Notes under the pieces: model-generated | Told to the model about the DNA's origin: nothing | The model's database searches: none | Seen by the model: the letters and a program-made list of their open reading frames with translations, nothing else | DNA from: Halocatena halophila | Lineage (GTDB): Archaea; Halobacteriota; Halobacteria; Halobacteriales; Haloarculaceae | Assembly: GCA_027563145.1 (NCBI GenBank) | Contig: CP071306.1 | Coordinates: 1,736,001 to 1,800,000 of the forward strand | Length of the DNA: 64,000 nt | Reading direction: 5' to 3' | Position numbers and translations under genes: made by a program | In this document: positions 1-8,663 of the stretch, piece by piece | Position numbering within the stretch: the stretch's first letter is position 1 | Layout: each line of letters starts with the position of its first letter

Positions 1-237
1 GAGACGGCACCGTTGATCATGGTGCTTGCGGCCAGTTACTCGTCCTCGCCACCTGGTGGGCTGCTGGATAAGGCAACTGCACTCCCGCTTCAGGTGTACT
101 CCTGGGCGTTCGAACCCGACCCCGCGTTCCGCCACGGGGTGCTGGCGGCCGGCGTGGTCGTGATGATCGTGGTACTGCTGGTGATCAACTCGATCGCAAT
201 AATCGTACGCAACAAGTATGAGGCAAGGCAACAATGA
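1..237 (+). CDS. pstA: Phosphate ABC transporter permease PstA, C-terminal fragment
   Basis: The reading frame is open from the first base and ends with TGA at 235-237, so the gene begins outside the window. The visible 78 residues start with ETAPLIM, the conserved end of the permease loop that follows the inner-membrane coupling region in PstA proteins. A last hydrophobic membrane segment ([18 protein letters not shown]) and a short basic tail come after it. PstA is one of two membrane subunits of the high-affinity phosphate importer PstSCAB. The stop overlaps the start of pstB by ATGA, so the two are translationally coupled. Confidence 0.85.
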   Translation, partial: ETAPLIMVLAASYSSSPPGGLLDKATALPLQVYSWAFEPDPAFRHGVLAAGVVVMIVVLLVINSIAIIVRNKYEARQQ

Positions 238-1109
238 CTGACGGACACAGTGAAGCGGAGACCGAACCGAACGCCACAACCGACTCAGCGACGATGACTG
301 ACGACTCGGAGGACGAACTCAAAACGCACTCGGCGGGCTTTGAATCACCACCGACTGGTGAAACGATCATCGAGGCCGAAGACGTCAACGTCTGGTACGA
401 TGACGACCGGGCGTTAGAAGACATCTCAATGGCGGTGCCCGAACACAACGTCACGGCTATCATTGGCCCGTCTGGCTGTGGGAAATCCACGTTCTTGCGC
501 TGTATCAATCGGATGAACGATTTGATTGACGACGCACGCGTCGATGGAACGCTCAAACTCGCCGGGAAGAACGTGTACGACGAGGATGTCGATCCGGTTG
601 CGCTTCGCCGTCGCGTCGGCATGGTGTTCCAAAAGCCCAATCCATTTCCCAAGAGCATCTACGACAACGTGACTTACGGGCTGGAGATGCAGGGCATCGA
701 CGGCGATTACGACGCGATCGTCGAAGATGCGCTGCGCGAGGCTGCACTCTGGGATGAGGTGTCGGACCGCCTCCACGAGTCGGGATTGGAGCTCTCCGGT
801 GGTCAACAACAGCGACTCTGTATTGCGCGGGCGATCGCACCGGATCCAGAGGTGTTGTTGATGGACGAGCCCGCGAGCGCACTCGATCCGGTAGCGACCT
901 CACAGATTGAGGATCTCATCGCCGAACTTGCCGAGGAGTACACGGTCGTGATCGTCACGCACAACATGCAACAGGCCGCCAGGATCTCTGATAAGACGGC
1001 CGTGTTTCTCACGGGCGGGAAACTCGTTGAGTTCGACGACACGCAGAAAATCTTCGAGAACCCCGAACACCAGCGGGTCGAAGATTACATCACGGGCAAG
1101 TTCGGTTGA
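234..1109 (+). CDS. pstB: Phosphate import ATP-binding protein PstB
   Basis: This 291-residue ABC ATPase energises phosphate uptake with PstA/PstC at the cytoplasmic face of the membrane. Walker A is GPSGCGKST (about 78-86), the signature is LSGGQQQR (about 186-193) and Walker B is VLLMDEP (about 206-212), followed by ALDP. The serial NRMNDLI and FQKPNPFP stretches are typical of PstB. An acidic low-complexity extension of about 40 residues precedes the domain; I kept the upstream start because the ATG overlaps the pstA stop (ATGA). The usual phoU partner does not follow: the next gene is purO on the opposite strand. Confidence 0.95.
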   Translation: MTDGHSEAETEPNATTDSATMTDDSEDELKTHSAGFESPPTGETIIEAEDVNVWYDDDRALEDISMAVPEHNVTAIIGPSGCGKSTFLRCINRMNDLIDDARVDGTLKLAGKNVYDEDVDPVALRRRVGMVFQKPNPFPKSIYDNVTYGLEMQGIDGDYDAIVEDALREAALWDEVSDRLHESGLELSGGQQQRLCIARAIAPDPEVLLMDEPASALDPVATSQIEDLIAELAEEYTVVIVTHNMQQAARISDKTAVFLTGGKLVEFDDTQKIFENPEHQRVEDYITGKFG

Positions 1110-1682
1110 TCAGCCGTTGTGGATTGCAGTCTCGATTCCTTTCTCATCGACGCTAACACCAGCTGCACACACTGCGTGTTCGAATGAGCGATCGTACACC
1201 GCTCTAGCGGCGTCGATTGGGGTTGTTGCATCCAGCGAATCCGGCTGTGGAGCCTCTATTTCGTAGGTTGCCACGATCGTTGGTTCATCGATCTCTTTGA
1301 CGAGTAATGCGTCGTGTCGGACAGTCCCGACGTACGCTGTCTGTGACCCAACGACGGCCGCGATCCGGGGCGTATTGTAGTCGTCCTTTTCGTAATCCAG
1401 TGCGTGTAATGCTTCGATGAGCGCATCGCGGACGGGATACCCTCGGTCTATCTTTTCGGAAATAGGGTCAGCGTGCGAGCCGTTTGCCAGCACGGCCTGC
1501 CCGTTTGGCGTTCGTACGCAGTTGTACGCGATGTATGGGTTGTCGGTTGGAGGTGCGTCCTCGGTTTCGGTTACGGTGAGTACGCCGTCTCGGTCGACGA
1601 TCTTCCGGTGGGGAAACGACCGTGAGGAAACGCGATACGCACCAATACCAGGTCCAGCAACGATGAAGCGACCAACGTACAT
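1110..1682 (-). CDS. purO: Archaeal IMP cyclohydrolase PurO
   Basis: The 190-residue protein starts [12 protein letters not shown] and continues [13 protein letters not shown], the hallmark N-terminus of archaeal PurO, which closes the FAICAR ring to give IMP in the last step of purine synthesis. In bacteria and eukaryotes this is done by PurH. The length (about 200 residues) fits the family, and the nucleotide-binding core [23 protein letters not shown] is present from about residue 48. It is convergent with pstB with no spacer: the pstB stop ends at 1109 and the purO stop begins at 1110. It stands alone, not in a purine operon. Confidence 0.88.
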   Translation of the reverse strand: MYVGRFIVAGPGIGAYRVSSRSFPHRKIVDRDGVLTVTETEDAPPTDNPYIAYNCVRTPNGQAVLANGSHADPISEKIDRGYPVRDALIEALHALDYEKDDYNTPRIAAVVGSQTAYVGTVRHDALLVKEIDEPTIVATYEIEAPQPDSLDATTPIDAARAVYDRSFEHAVCAAGVSVDEKGIETAIHNG

Positions 1683-1784
1683 GCTCGTGACTCCCAGATA
1701 TCCGAACTAATACGTGGCGATCCGGTTGCCAGGGAGGGTTCACAACAATTAAGACGGTGTACCGAATAGACCAGAATACATCAC

Positions 1785-1857
1785 AGTCCCATGGGGTAGT
1801 GGCCAATCCTTCCGCCTTCTGGGGGCCGAGACCCAGGTTCGAATCCTGGTGGGACTA
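1785..1857 (+). tRNA. tRNA-Gln (CTG anticodon)
   Basis: Acceptor strands AGTCCCA (1785-1791) and TGGGACT (1850-1856) pair fully, and A1857 is the discriminator. The T-arm is CCAGG-TTCGAAT-CCTGG (1833-1849). The anticodon loop TTCTGGG (1817-1823) gives CTG, so glutamine. The anticodon stem contains a C-C mismatch at canonical positions 28-42 (C1813, C1827); the other four pairs are normal. No intron is present. Confidence 0.9.
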
Positions 1858-1937
1858 TTCTTCAGCGGTCAATCACAGACCGGACGGTCTCTACGTGCTG
1901 GTGGTGGCTCTTGGATAATACTCTCAACTCTGGTTGG

Positions 1938-1967
1938 ATATAAACGAACTATAGCTACCGTATAGTT
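1938..1967 (+). promoter_or_regulatory. TATA box and overlapping inverted repeat upstream of the ligase-like gene
   Basis: ATATAAA at 1938-1944 looks like a TATA box. It is followed at once by a perfect inverted repeat, AACTATA (1947-1953) and TATAGTT (1961-1967), separated by seven bases. Its position, on the expected transcription start and about 28 bp before the ATG at 1995, fits a repressor operator. The regulator is unknown. Confidence 0.45.
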
Positions 1968-1994
1968 GAAAAACCCTGGTGACATGGTAATTGT

Positions 1995-3503
1995 ATGTCC
2001 GCACCGGATCTTGCAGAGCGTGTGGCTGACCTGCTCACGGTGGATCACGAGGAGTTCAGAACCAGAGTTGAACGCGAAACCGAGTGGTTACAGGAGGCGG
2101 TCCGGGACGGTGTCTTCGACAATCCACAGGGAATCGTGGGGCTGGAGTACGAGTTTTACGGCGTTGATGAGGAGACCGACGCCCTCCAGCGCGTTCCCCG
2201 ACGATTGCTCGAATACATTGGTTTCGAGAAAGAACTCGGATTACACAACGCCGAGATGCAGACCACCCCACAGCCCCTCTCGACGTACGGGCTGGCGGCC
2301 CAGGAGGCCGAAGTCCAGGCCAGACTCGACGCGGCGCTCAGAGAATCGAACTCATCCGGTATCAGACTCGTCAGCGATGGGCTCTGGACGGTGCCGCCGG
2401 TTGGTGAAAGCGCCTCGTCGTATCTGACCGGCAGCGTCGACGACGACGGTATCACAATCGCCACCAACATGAGCGGGGCCGAGCGCTATCACGCAATGGC
2501 GAACGTCGATTTCGGCGCTGACCTCTCACTGTCTGCGCCCCACGTCGATCTCGAGGCCGACACGGTGATGCCTGAAAGCCTGATCACCTCGATTCAGCCA
2601 CACTATCAGGTGTCACACGCTCCTGATTTGCCCTCGTATTTCCAGTATGCGATCCGTATTGCCGGACTGTTGCTCGCACTCGGAGTCAATTCGCCGTTTT
2701 TCCCGCCAGAACTGTACAATGACGACGTATCGACGGAAACGATCATGAACGACGGCTGGCTGGAAAACAGAATTCTGGTGTTCGAATCAATCTTGAACCC
2801 GCCCGAACAGCCGAAAGTCTGCTTTCCAGAGGACTTAGAGACGGTCGAGGAGGCGATTGAACGGATTGCAATCGATCGGACCGTCGTCCCAATGCTGTTC
2901 GAGAACGGCGACCGATTCGACGATCAGTTCGCTCACTTCAGACACAAACATGGGACCTACTGGCGGTGGGTCCGTCCAGTGTTCGACGGCCCGACCAGAT
3001 CACACGCGAACGCTCGGATCGAGTTCCGACCGCTGCCGGGCCAGCCGACCGTCCGTGATGCAATCTGTCTCCAGGCAACGTACGCCGGTCTGCTCGAAAG
3101 CCTCACGAAACGAGAACATCCTGTCACCAGGCTCGACTGGCAAAAAGCCGAGGCGAACTTCTATTCGGCAGCTCGCAACGGCCTCCAGGGTGATTTCCAT
3201 TGGCTCACCGCCGATGGCGTCGAGACGACTGATACGGACAGAATCTATGATGAACTCTTCGACTACGCGCGCGATGGGCTCTCCCTTCGCGGACTCGACA
3301 AACGCGAAATTGATCGGTACGTCACGCCGCTCAGACAGCGGTTCGAACGACGACTCTCACCGGCGCGCTGGAAACACGAACGTGTTCGCGAAGCGCTCGA
3401 TGATGGCGCACCGTTCGTTGAGGCCGTCTGGGAGATGCAAACCGAGTACATTAACCGGCAAAAAACGACGTTAATCGAGGGTCTGTTCGTCGATTGGTTC
3501 TAA
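1995..3503 (+). CDS. Glutamate-cysteine ligase-like (GCS2 superfamily) carboxylate-amine ligase
   Basis: The 502-residue protein has GIVGLEYEFYGVD near residue 47, the beta-strand with acidic metal ligands seen in glutamate-cysteine ligases, and later ARIEFRPLPGQPTVRDAI (about 338-355), which matches the C-terminal core of the ATP-grasp-like GCS2 fold. Such enzymes join an amino group to a glutamate carboxylate using ATP. Haloarchaea make gamma-glutamylcysteine with a GshA of this superfamily, but that enzyme is shorter, so this is probably a paralogue with a different substrate. It stands alone between tRNA-Gln and a regulator, with its own TATA box and a palindrome in the promoter. Substrate is unknown; superfamily assignment is fairly secure. 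Confidence 0.6.
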   Translation: MSAPDLAERVADLLTVDHEEFRTRVERETEWLQEAVRDGVFDNPQGIVGLEYEFYGVDEETDALQRVPRRLLEYIGFEKELGLHNAEMQTTPQPLSTYGLAAQEAEVQARLDAALRESNSSGIRLVSDGLWTVPPVGESASSYLTGSVDDDGITIATNMSGAERYHAMANVDFGADLSLSAPHVDLEADTVMPESLITSIQPHYQVSHAPDLPSYFQYAIRIAGLLLALGVNSPFFPPELYNDDVSTETIMNDGWLENRILVFESILNPPEQPKVCFPEDLETVEEAIERIAIDRTVVPMLFENGDRFDDQFAHFRHKHGTYWRWVRPVFDGPTRSHANARIEFRPLPGQPTVRDAICLQATYAGLLESLTKREHPVTRLDWQKAEANFYSAARNGLQGDFHWLTADGVETTDTDRIYDELFDYARDGLSLRGLDKREIDRYVTPLRQRFERRLSPARWKHERVREALDDGAPFVEAVWEMQTEYINRQKTTLIEGLFVDWF

Positions 3504-3586
3504 TGAGCGGTGGAAATGGTACTCCTGACTGATTGCTCTTCGAACGGACCAGTAAATTTTTTGTGGTATGGTCGAAGATCCCTGGT

Positions 3587-4432
3587 ATGCCAACTCCTGC
3601 AGATGTCGTCGAAATTCTAAGCAAGCGTCAGGAGTGGCTTCCACATCTCTGTGGGCAAGCACTGACGAAGCCCGAACTCTGCTCTGCAACTGGGGTCTCT
3701 TGGTCAACGATCGATCGAGGAGTAGCCGAACTCGAACGGGTCGAACTCGTCGAACGAACCACCGAAGGATTTCGACTCACAGCGTTTGGCGGTCTTCTCC
3801 ATCGACTCCAGCGGTCGTACACTGCGACGGTCGAATCGATTGCGGAGGCACAATCGATGCAGACTCCGATACCAACCGGCAAGTTCGGCGAACTGGTAAT
3901 GTTTAGAGGCGGTGATGTGGTCCTTCCGGACCCACACATGCCCGAAAAACCGACACGGACGATCCTCACGCTGTTGACCGAGGCAGAACAAACGTATGGG
4001 TTCACTCCCGTCATTCACGATCAGTACGTCACCACGAGTTACGAGCGAGTAATGCTCCACGACCTGGAGTTCGAATTTCTGATCACGCCGGAACTGTTCG
4101 ATGGTCTGCTCGATACTTATGCCGAGTGGCTGCTCGAAGCGGTCAAACGCGATCGGTTCGAACTGTATCACCGGCCGACGATTCCCCCGTTTGGACTCAC
4201 GATCTTTGAACCGGTTGCCGATGAGAATCCCGTCGTGATGATGGCGTTGTACGCTGAAAACGGACTTAGCGCGGTCGTTACGAATGATTCGATCCAGGCC
4301 GTTGGCTGGGCGTCAGAACTCTATCGTCGATACAGAAATGATGGCTCGGCAGTCACCACAGAGCTCCTCAAGAAGCGACTCTCAGAACAGTCCGAATCGA
4401 ACGACGACGCCACTGAGAACGAAAAGGCTTAA
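3587..4432 (+). CDS. Winged-helix transcriptional regulator with FilR1-type (DUF1724) domain
   Basis: The protein has 281 residues from the ATG at 3587; an in-frame TTG at 3533 would add 18 poorly supported residues. The N-terminal 75 residues form a winged helix (LTKPELCSATGVSWSTIDRGVAEL is the recognition region, then the wing VERTTEGFRLTAFG). The rest, including RTILTLLTEAEQTYGFTP and the tail around IFEPVADENPVVMM, resembles the FilR1/DUF1724 ligand-binding domain widespread in haloarchaeal ArsR-like regulators. It probably controls transcription in the cytoplasm; the ligand and targets are not evident from the neighbours. Confidence 0.75.
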   Translation: MPTPADVVEILSKRQEWLPHLCGQALTKPELCSATGVSWSTIDRGVAELERVELVERTTEGFRLTAFGGLLHRLQRSYTATVESIAEAQSMQTPIPTGKFGELVMFRGGDVVLPDPHMPEKPTRTILTLLTEAEQTYGFTPVIHDQYVTTSYERVMLHDLEFEFLITPELFDGLLDTYAEWLLEAVKRDRFELYHRPTIPPFGLTIFEPVADENPVVMMALYAENGLSAVVTNDSIQAVGWASELYRRYRNDGSAVTTELLKKRLSEQSESNDDATENEKA

Positions 4433-4458
4433 CGGCCGGTAAAACTACATTCACCTGA

Positions 4459-4539
4459 GCCGGGATGGCCGAGTGGTAAGGCGCACGCCTGGAAAGCGTG
4501 TTCCCTCTGGGATCCAGGGTTCAAATCCCTGTCCCGGCG
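4459..4539 (+). tRNA. tRNA-Ser (GGA anticodon)
   Basis: Acceptor strands GCCGGGA (4459-4465) and TCCCGGC (4532-4538) pair completely, with G4539 as discriminator. The anticodon stem-loop CACGC-CTGGAAA-GCGTG gives GGA. A long variable arm with paired CCCTC/GGG bases follows, as expected for a class II serine tRNA. The T-loop is TTCAAAT. There is no intron. Confidence 0.93.
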
Positions 4540-4715
4540 TCACAACTCGTAGTTTTTGCCAGCACGGTTTTAACCCCAAGCGATGAATACCGTGACGTGT
4601 GTCCTTGCGTGTGATCAACGCACGAGGATTACCGGGGAAGTGGCTCATTGCTGGCGATTTATGTTTGTTGTTCTTCATATGGTACAATTTCGCATCCCTT
4701 CGCAGACCATACAAA

Positions 4716-4723
4716 CTTATATA
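4716..4723 (+). promoter_or_regulatory. TATA box of the thermosome gene
   Basis: CTTATATA lies about 27-34 bp before the GTG/ATG starts at 4744 and 4750, so transcription would begin almost at the start codon and the mRNA would be leaderless or nearly so, as is common in haloarchaea. Confidence 0.6.
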
Positions 4724-4749
4724 GAATCGCAAACAACGGTTGAGTGATT

Positions 4750-6420
4750 ATGAGTCAGCAGATGGGCCAGCCCATGGTCATCCTCGGAGACGATGCCCAG
4801 CGGGTGAAAGATCGCGATGCACAGTCGCACAACATTGCCGCCGCGAGAGCGGTAGCAGAGGCCGTTCGGTCCTCGCTCGGACCGAAGGGTATGGACAAGA
4901 TGCTCGTCTCCTCGATGGGGGATGTAACCGTCACCAACGACGGTGTGACCATTCTGCAGGAGATGGACATCGACAATCCGACCGCCGAGATGATCATCGA
5001 AGTCGCCGAGACCCAGGAGGACGAGGCTGGTGACGGCACGACGACGGCGGTCGCGATCGCGGGTGAGCTTCTGAAAGCTGCCGAGGATCTCCTCGAGCGC
5101 GACATTCACCCGACGGCCGTGATTCGCGGTTTCCACATGGCAAGCGAACAGGCCCGCAATGAGGTAGATTCGATCGCAACGGAAGTCGAACCTGATGACG
5201 AGCAGCTGCTTCGTAAGGTCGCAGAAACCTCGATGACGGGCAAGGGCGCAGAGCTCAACAAGGAGCTGTTGAGCCAGCTCATCGTCGATGCCGTTCGAGC
5301 GGTGACAGTTGAGAACGACGAGGGCGAGCACGTGGTTGATCTGGACTACGTGAACCTCGAGACCCAGACGGGTAGCTCGGCGAGCGAATCCGAGCTCCTT
5401 GAGGGTGCCATCGTGAGCAAGGATCCGGTGCATCCGGATATGCCGACTGACTTTTCGGACGCATCGCTGTTGCTCGTCGACGAGCCGATCGAAGTCGAAG
5501 AAGCCGATGTTGACACGCAGCTCAGCGTCGACAGTCCGGACCAGATCCAGCAGTTCCTCGACCAGGAAGAGGCCCAGCTCAAAGAGAAGGTCCAGCAGAT
5601 CGTCGACACCGGCGCGGATGTCGTGTTCTGCCAGAAAGGAATCGATGATCTCGCACAGCATTATCTCGCCAAGGAAGGCGTACTCGCTGCTCGCCGGGTC
5701 AAAAAATCCGACATCGGCTTCCTGAAAGAGCTGACCGGCGCGCGGATCGTTTCGAGCCTCGGGTCGGCCACTGGCGAGGATCTCGGTACTGCCTCGATCA
5801 CCCGCGACGACGACGAAGAGCTGTTCTACGTCGAGGGGACCGACGAGCAGGCTCACGGCGTGACGCTGTTGCTCCGTGGCTCCACCGAGCACGTTGCTGA
5901 TGAACTCGAGCGTGGGCTCACCGACGCACTTGACGTGGTCGCCCAGACCGTTGCTGATGGTCGCGTGCTCGCTGGTGGTGGCGCAATCGAGGTTGAGGTT
6001 GCCCGCCGTCTGCGTGACTTTGCCGACTCCGTTTCCGGTCGCGAACAGCTCGCAGTCGAGGCGTACGCCGACTCGATTGAGCTCATTCCGCGTGTGCTCG
6101 CCGAGAACGCCGGCATCGACTCGATCGACACGCTGGTTGATCTCCGCTCGGCCCACGAGAACGGCGACGAACACGCCGGACTCAATGTGTTTGGCGGGTC
6201 CATTGAGGACACGTTCGAGGCAGGCGTCGTTGAGCCAGCCCACGCCAAAGAGCAGGCGCTTTCAAGCGCTTCTGAGGCAGCAAATCTCGTCTTGAAGATT
6301 GACGACATCATTTCGGCCGGAGATCTCTCCACCGAGGGCGAAGAGGACGGCGGCCCAGGCGGTGCCCCCGGCGGTATGGGCGGCATGGGCGGTATGGGTG
6401 GCATGGGCGGCGCGATGTAA
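4750..6420 (+). CDS. thsA: Thermosome (group II chaperonin) subunit
   Basis: This 556-residue subunit builds the two-ring, built-in-lid chaperonin that folds proteins in the archaeal cytoplasm using ATP. The nucleotide-binding motifs [11 protein letters not shown] (about residue 45) and GDGTTT (about residue 97) are present, with conserved equatorial and apical regions through residue 525. The C-terminus is a Gly-Met-rich tail of GGM repeats typical of halophilic thermosomes. I took the ATG at 4750; a GTG two codons upstream is also possible. The TATA box sits close to the start. Haloarchaea usually have two or three paralogues, so the exact subunit letter is uncertain. Confidence 0.95.
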   Translation: MSQQMGQPMVILGDDAQRVKDRDAQSHNIAAARAVAEAVRSSLGPKGMDKMLVSSMGDVTVTNDGVTILQEMDIDNPTAEMIIEVAETQEDEAGDGTTTAVAIAGELLKAAEDLLERDIHPTAVIRGFHMASEQARNEVDSIATEVEPDDEQLLRKVAETSMTGKGAELNKELLSQLIVDAVRAVTVENDEGEHVVDLDYVNLETQTGSSASESELLEGAIVSKDPVHPDMPTDFSDASLLLVDEPIEVEEADVDTQLSVDSPDQIQQFLDQEEAQLKEKVQQIVDTGADVVFCQKGIDDLAQHYLAKEGVLAARRVKKSDIGFLKELTGARIVSSLGSATGEDLGTASITRDDDEELFYVEGTDEQAHGVTLLLRGSTEHVADELERGLTDALDVVAQTVADGRVLAGGGAIEVEVARRLRDFADSVSGREQLAVEAYADSIELIPRVLAENAGIDSIDTLVDLRSAHENGDEHAGLNVFGGSIEDTFEAGVVEPAHAKEQALSSASEAANLVLKIDDIISAGDLSTEGEEDGGPGGAPGGMGGMGGMGGMGGAM

Positions 6421-6451
6421 GCTCGGCGAGCTATCCAGCCCGTTCAGTTTC

Positions 6452-6949
6452 TCACTCGAACGTCGTTTTCGAATCGTGAGGCTCCTTGATCATAGCGCCT
6501 GCCGGTGTGACGTATCTCACCATCGGTCCTGGTAATATGCCGTCGAACTGTTCTTCTGTACTCGCCGGTACATTGTTCCGCTCGGGATGGCCCATCTGTC
6601 GACCGTGTCGTTGCGCTTTTGTGCGGAAGATATCGGCTGCCCTGGAGACCAGCTTTTCCACCGAACACGACCGTTTCGTTCGCTCGTCGTAGACCACGCC
6701 CTTCGCCAGAACGGTCTGGGCGTTGCTTGTGAACTTCGTCGTTCGGTTCTGGGCAGCGTCTGCATTTACGTTGAACAACAGGCCAGAATTCCGATGTCGC
6801 TCTCGTACAGTCCTGGTGGATACTCCTGGATGGGCGATGGAACCGCCGGCGTCACTGATGGTTCTGCGTTCGAATCACTGCCCAGGCAAGCGCATCCTCC
6901 CGGCTATAACCACCAGCAGAACACATGGCACCGCACGTACGAGCGACAC
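6452..6949 (-). pseudogene. Degenerate third copy of the adjacent lipoprotein family
   Basis: There is no intact gene in the 537 bp between the thermosome and the next lipoprotein, but the minus strand carries fragments of one in more than one frame. A GTG at 6949 opens a signal-like stretch (VPCVLLVVIAG) that stops after 25 codons. A second frame reads EPSVTPAVPSPIQEYPPGLY, which resembles the SPTVTPAQIP...APGV start of the neighbouring mature lipoprotein, then stops. A third frame stays open to 6452 with NRTTKF and similar pieces. The order matches the two intact paralogues directly upstream, so I read this as a frameshifted relic. The similarity was judged by eye only. Confidence 0.5.
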
Positions 6950-6957
6950 AGAATGGC

Positions 6958-7752
6958 TTATTCGTCCGTTCGGTTATCGATCTGCTCGCGTGCGTCTGGT
7001 ACCCACTCTGGCTGTGTTGGTGGTGTGTCTGCGCGCTCGTAGGTAATTGTCGCGGTGTAAATGCCAGTGGATCCCAGCTCCGGATTTCGAACCGTTGCGT
7101 TCCGGATGAATCCGCGGTCGTCGATTACACACTGAATCGTCGCTGATTGGGTCTCCCCGGAGACGTTGTTCTCCTCTGTGGCATACATAATAGTGGCGTT
7201 GATTCGATAGAGCGTCCGGTTCGACGATTCATCGATCGGCTTGATCGTTTCGTTACCCGTTCGTGAGAGCGTCTTATTCAGCGTTCCGATCATTCGGAAC
7301 CGCTGGCGTTCCATGGCGGGCCGTTCGTGAAATTCGACGCTGCCGTTTGCGTGCGCTCGCTTTTGAAGACTCCGGCCGTCTTCGATCCACTGCTCTAGGC
7401 TTTTATTTTCTACTAGCCCCGTTTTGCTGTAGCCGATCGATCCATTCGCAGAGAACACGGTTGATGTGTTCTGTCTTTGGGGGGTGGTCTCGTTCTCGAA
7501 CGCGTATTTCGTGTGATGTGTGATCCGCACGGGGCTCTCATTGAGAACGGATCGGTGTGCGTGGACGAGCTGGTTGCCATCGACGATCGTCTCGTTTGTC
7601 ACTCCTGGAGCGATCTGGTTTGCTGGCCCCTCCTCTGGTACTGGCGCGGGGGTTACCCTGATGTCGTCGCCGGTTGGCGTAAAGCCACTACAACCGGCGA
7701 GAAGCACCACGACGAGCATACTCACGGCAATGAGCGGCTTCGATCTCGTCAT
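6958..7752 (-). CDS. Haloarchaeal secreted lipoprotein, paralogue B
   Basis: The 264-residue protein has a hydrophobic signal ending in the lipobox LLAGC (Cys21), so it should be lipid-anchored outside the membrane. After a Pro/Thr linker comes a motif shared with the next gene: APGVTNETIVDGNQLVHAHRSVL near residue 48, then a beta-rich domain with many N-glycosylation sequons (NES, NTS, NGS). It belongs to the common haloarchaeal lipoprotein group with an APGV...AH...AL signature (DUF7537-like, from memory). Function is unknown. It overlaps its upstream paralogue by 4 bp (ATGA), so the two are one operon. Confidence 0.75.
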   Translation of the reverse strand: MTRSKPLIAVSMLVVVLLAGCSGFTPTGDDIRVTPAPVPEEGPANQIAPGVTNETIVDGNQLVHAHRSVLNESPVRITHHTKYAFENETTPQRQNTSTVFSANGSIGYSKTGLVENKSLEQWIEDGRSLQKRAHANGSVEFHERPAMERQRFRMIGTLNKTLSRTGNETIKPIDESSNRTLYRINATIMYATEENNVSGETQSATIQCVIDDRGFIRNATVRNPELGSTGIYTATITYERADTPPTQPEWVPDAREQIDNRTDE

Positions 7753-8552
7753 GGCGTCGTCCGATTCGTACTGTGTTCTTTTGCCATCGCTACCCAGTCG
7801 GGTTTCGATGGGAGCTCTACCCCAGTTTCAAAGCGATATGTGATGCTCATGTTGATAGATCTGTCATAGCGTTCCGTCCGCTCGGTTTGCATCGTAATGT
7901 TACGGATGATACCCGCTTTCGTGATGGTCAGTGCAAACGATCTGTTCGGTGTGCGGTGTGTCGCTTCTGGAACGTTATTGTCGGCAGGAACGAACGAGCC
8001 GGTGATCCGATAGATCGCCGTGTCATTTTTCGTTTCCACCGATGCTACCTGCTGGGAACTAGTGTTCGAAAGTGGCTCACCGAGTCCGCTGACCTGTTGG
8101 AAGCGGTGGCGACCGTCGATTTTCCGATTGGGGTATCGAACGGTCCCATTTGGAAATGTGACACGGTGTAGCTGCTTCGATTCCTGAAACCAAACGGAGT
8201 TATGTAGTGTCCCCTTCCCCGGTATTCGTTGCGTACGGGTCGCAGACCACGGCCCTCCGGAGATAGAGAACCAGTTCGAACCGATGTACTGCGTTTTTAC
8301 ACTGCCGTTCGTATACGTGTGGTTCGATCGAAACTGCATTCGCACTGTTGATCCGTTCAGTGCCTGCTGGTGGGCGCGAAACAGTGTGGAGGCGTTTTCG
8401 ATGCCACGCTCGGTGACACCAGGGGCGATGTAGCTGTTTGGGATCTGTGCCGGTGTGACGGTCGGACTATCGGCCGAACCCTGAAACGGTCCACCCGAAC
8501 AGCCGGCGAGAACCAGGACAGCGACGAGTATGAGCGGGGCTCGACAGTCCAT
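7749..8552 (-). CDS. Haloarchaeal secreted lipoprotein, paralogue A
   Basis: This 267-residue protein has a short signal with lipobox VLAGC (Cys18). The mature part begins with a Ser/Thr/Pro spacer and then IAPGVTERGIENASTLFRAH, aligned with the same region of the downstream paralogue. Similar Asn-X-Thr sequons, a TFPNGTVRYPNR beta segment and a closing SKPDWVAMAKEH block (compare TQPEWVPDAREQ in paralogue B) show tandem duplication. It is the first gene of the pair and overlaps paralogue B by ATGA. Location is the outer face of the membrane; the molecular role is not known. Confidence 0.75.
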   Translation of the reverse strand: MDCRAPLILVAVLVLAGCSGGPFQGSADSPTVTPAQIPNSYIAPGVTERGIENASTLFRAHQQALNGSTVRMQFRSNHTYTNGSVKTQYIGSNWFSISGGPWSATRTQRIPGKGTLHNSVWFQESKQLHRVTFPNGTVRYPNRKIDGRHRFQQVSGLGEPLSNTSSQQVASVETKNDTAIYRITGSFVPADNNVPEATHRTPNRSFALTITKAGIIRNITMQTERTERYDRSINMSITYRFETGVELPSKPDWVAMAKEHSTNRTTP

Positions 8553-8623
8553 GTAGTAGATGGCAAATAGTAACCAATTGAATCTACTGATTTATTGCGA
8601 CGTCCCGCGCTGGACGCCTGTCG

Positions 8624-8654
8624 TTTCGCGCCAATTTAGTAGGCTGGCGCAAAA
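8624..8654 (+). promoter_or_regulatory. Inverted repeat upstream of the alanine dehydrogenase-family gene
   Basis: TTTCGCGCCA (8624-8633) and TGGCGCAAAA (8645-8654) form an inverted repeat (9 of 10 pairs) around an AT-rich TTTAGTA core. It ends ten bases before the ATG at 8664. Its place over the core promoter suggests a regulator binding site. Confidence 0.35.
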
Positions 8655-8663
8655 GTTGCCAGT

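Noticed and set aside
4717..6243. 508-codon open frame on the minus strand
   Set aside because: It lies wholly inside the thermosome gene in antisense; the plus-strand protein is unmistakable and the antisense product has no family motifs.
6452..6778. 108-codon minus-strand open frame as an intact gene
   Set aside because: It begins mid-way in the relic of a lipoprotein paralogue and lacks a signal peptide or lipobox; better described as part of a pseudogene.
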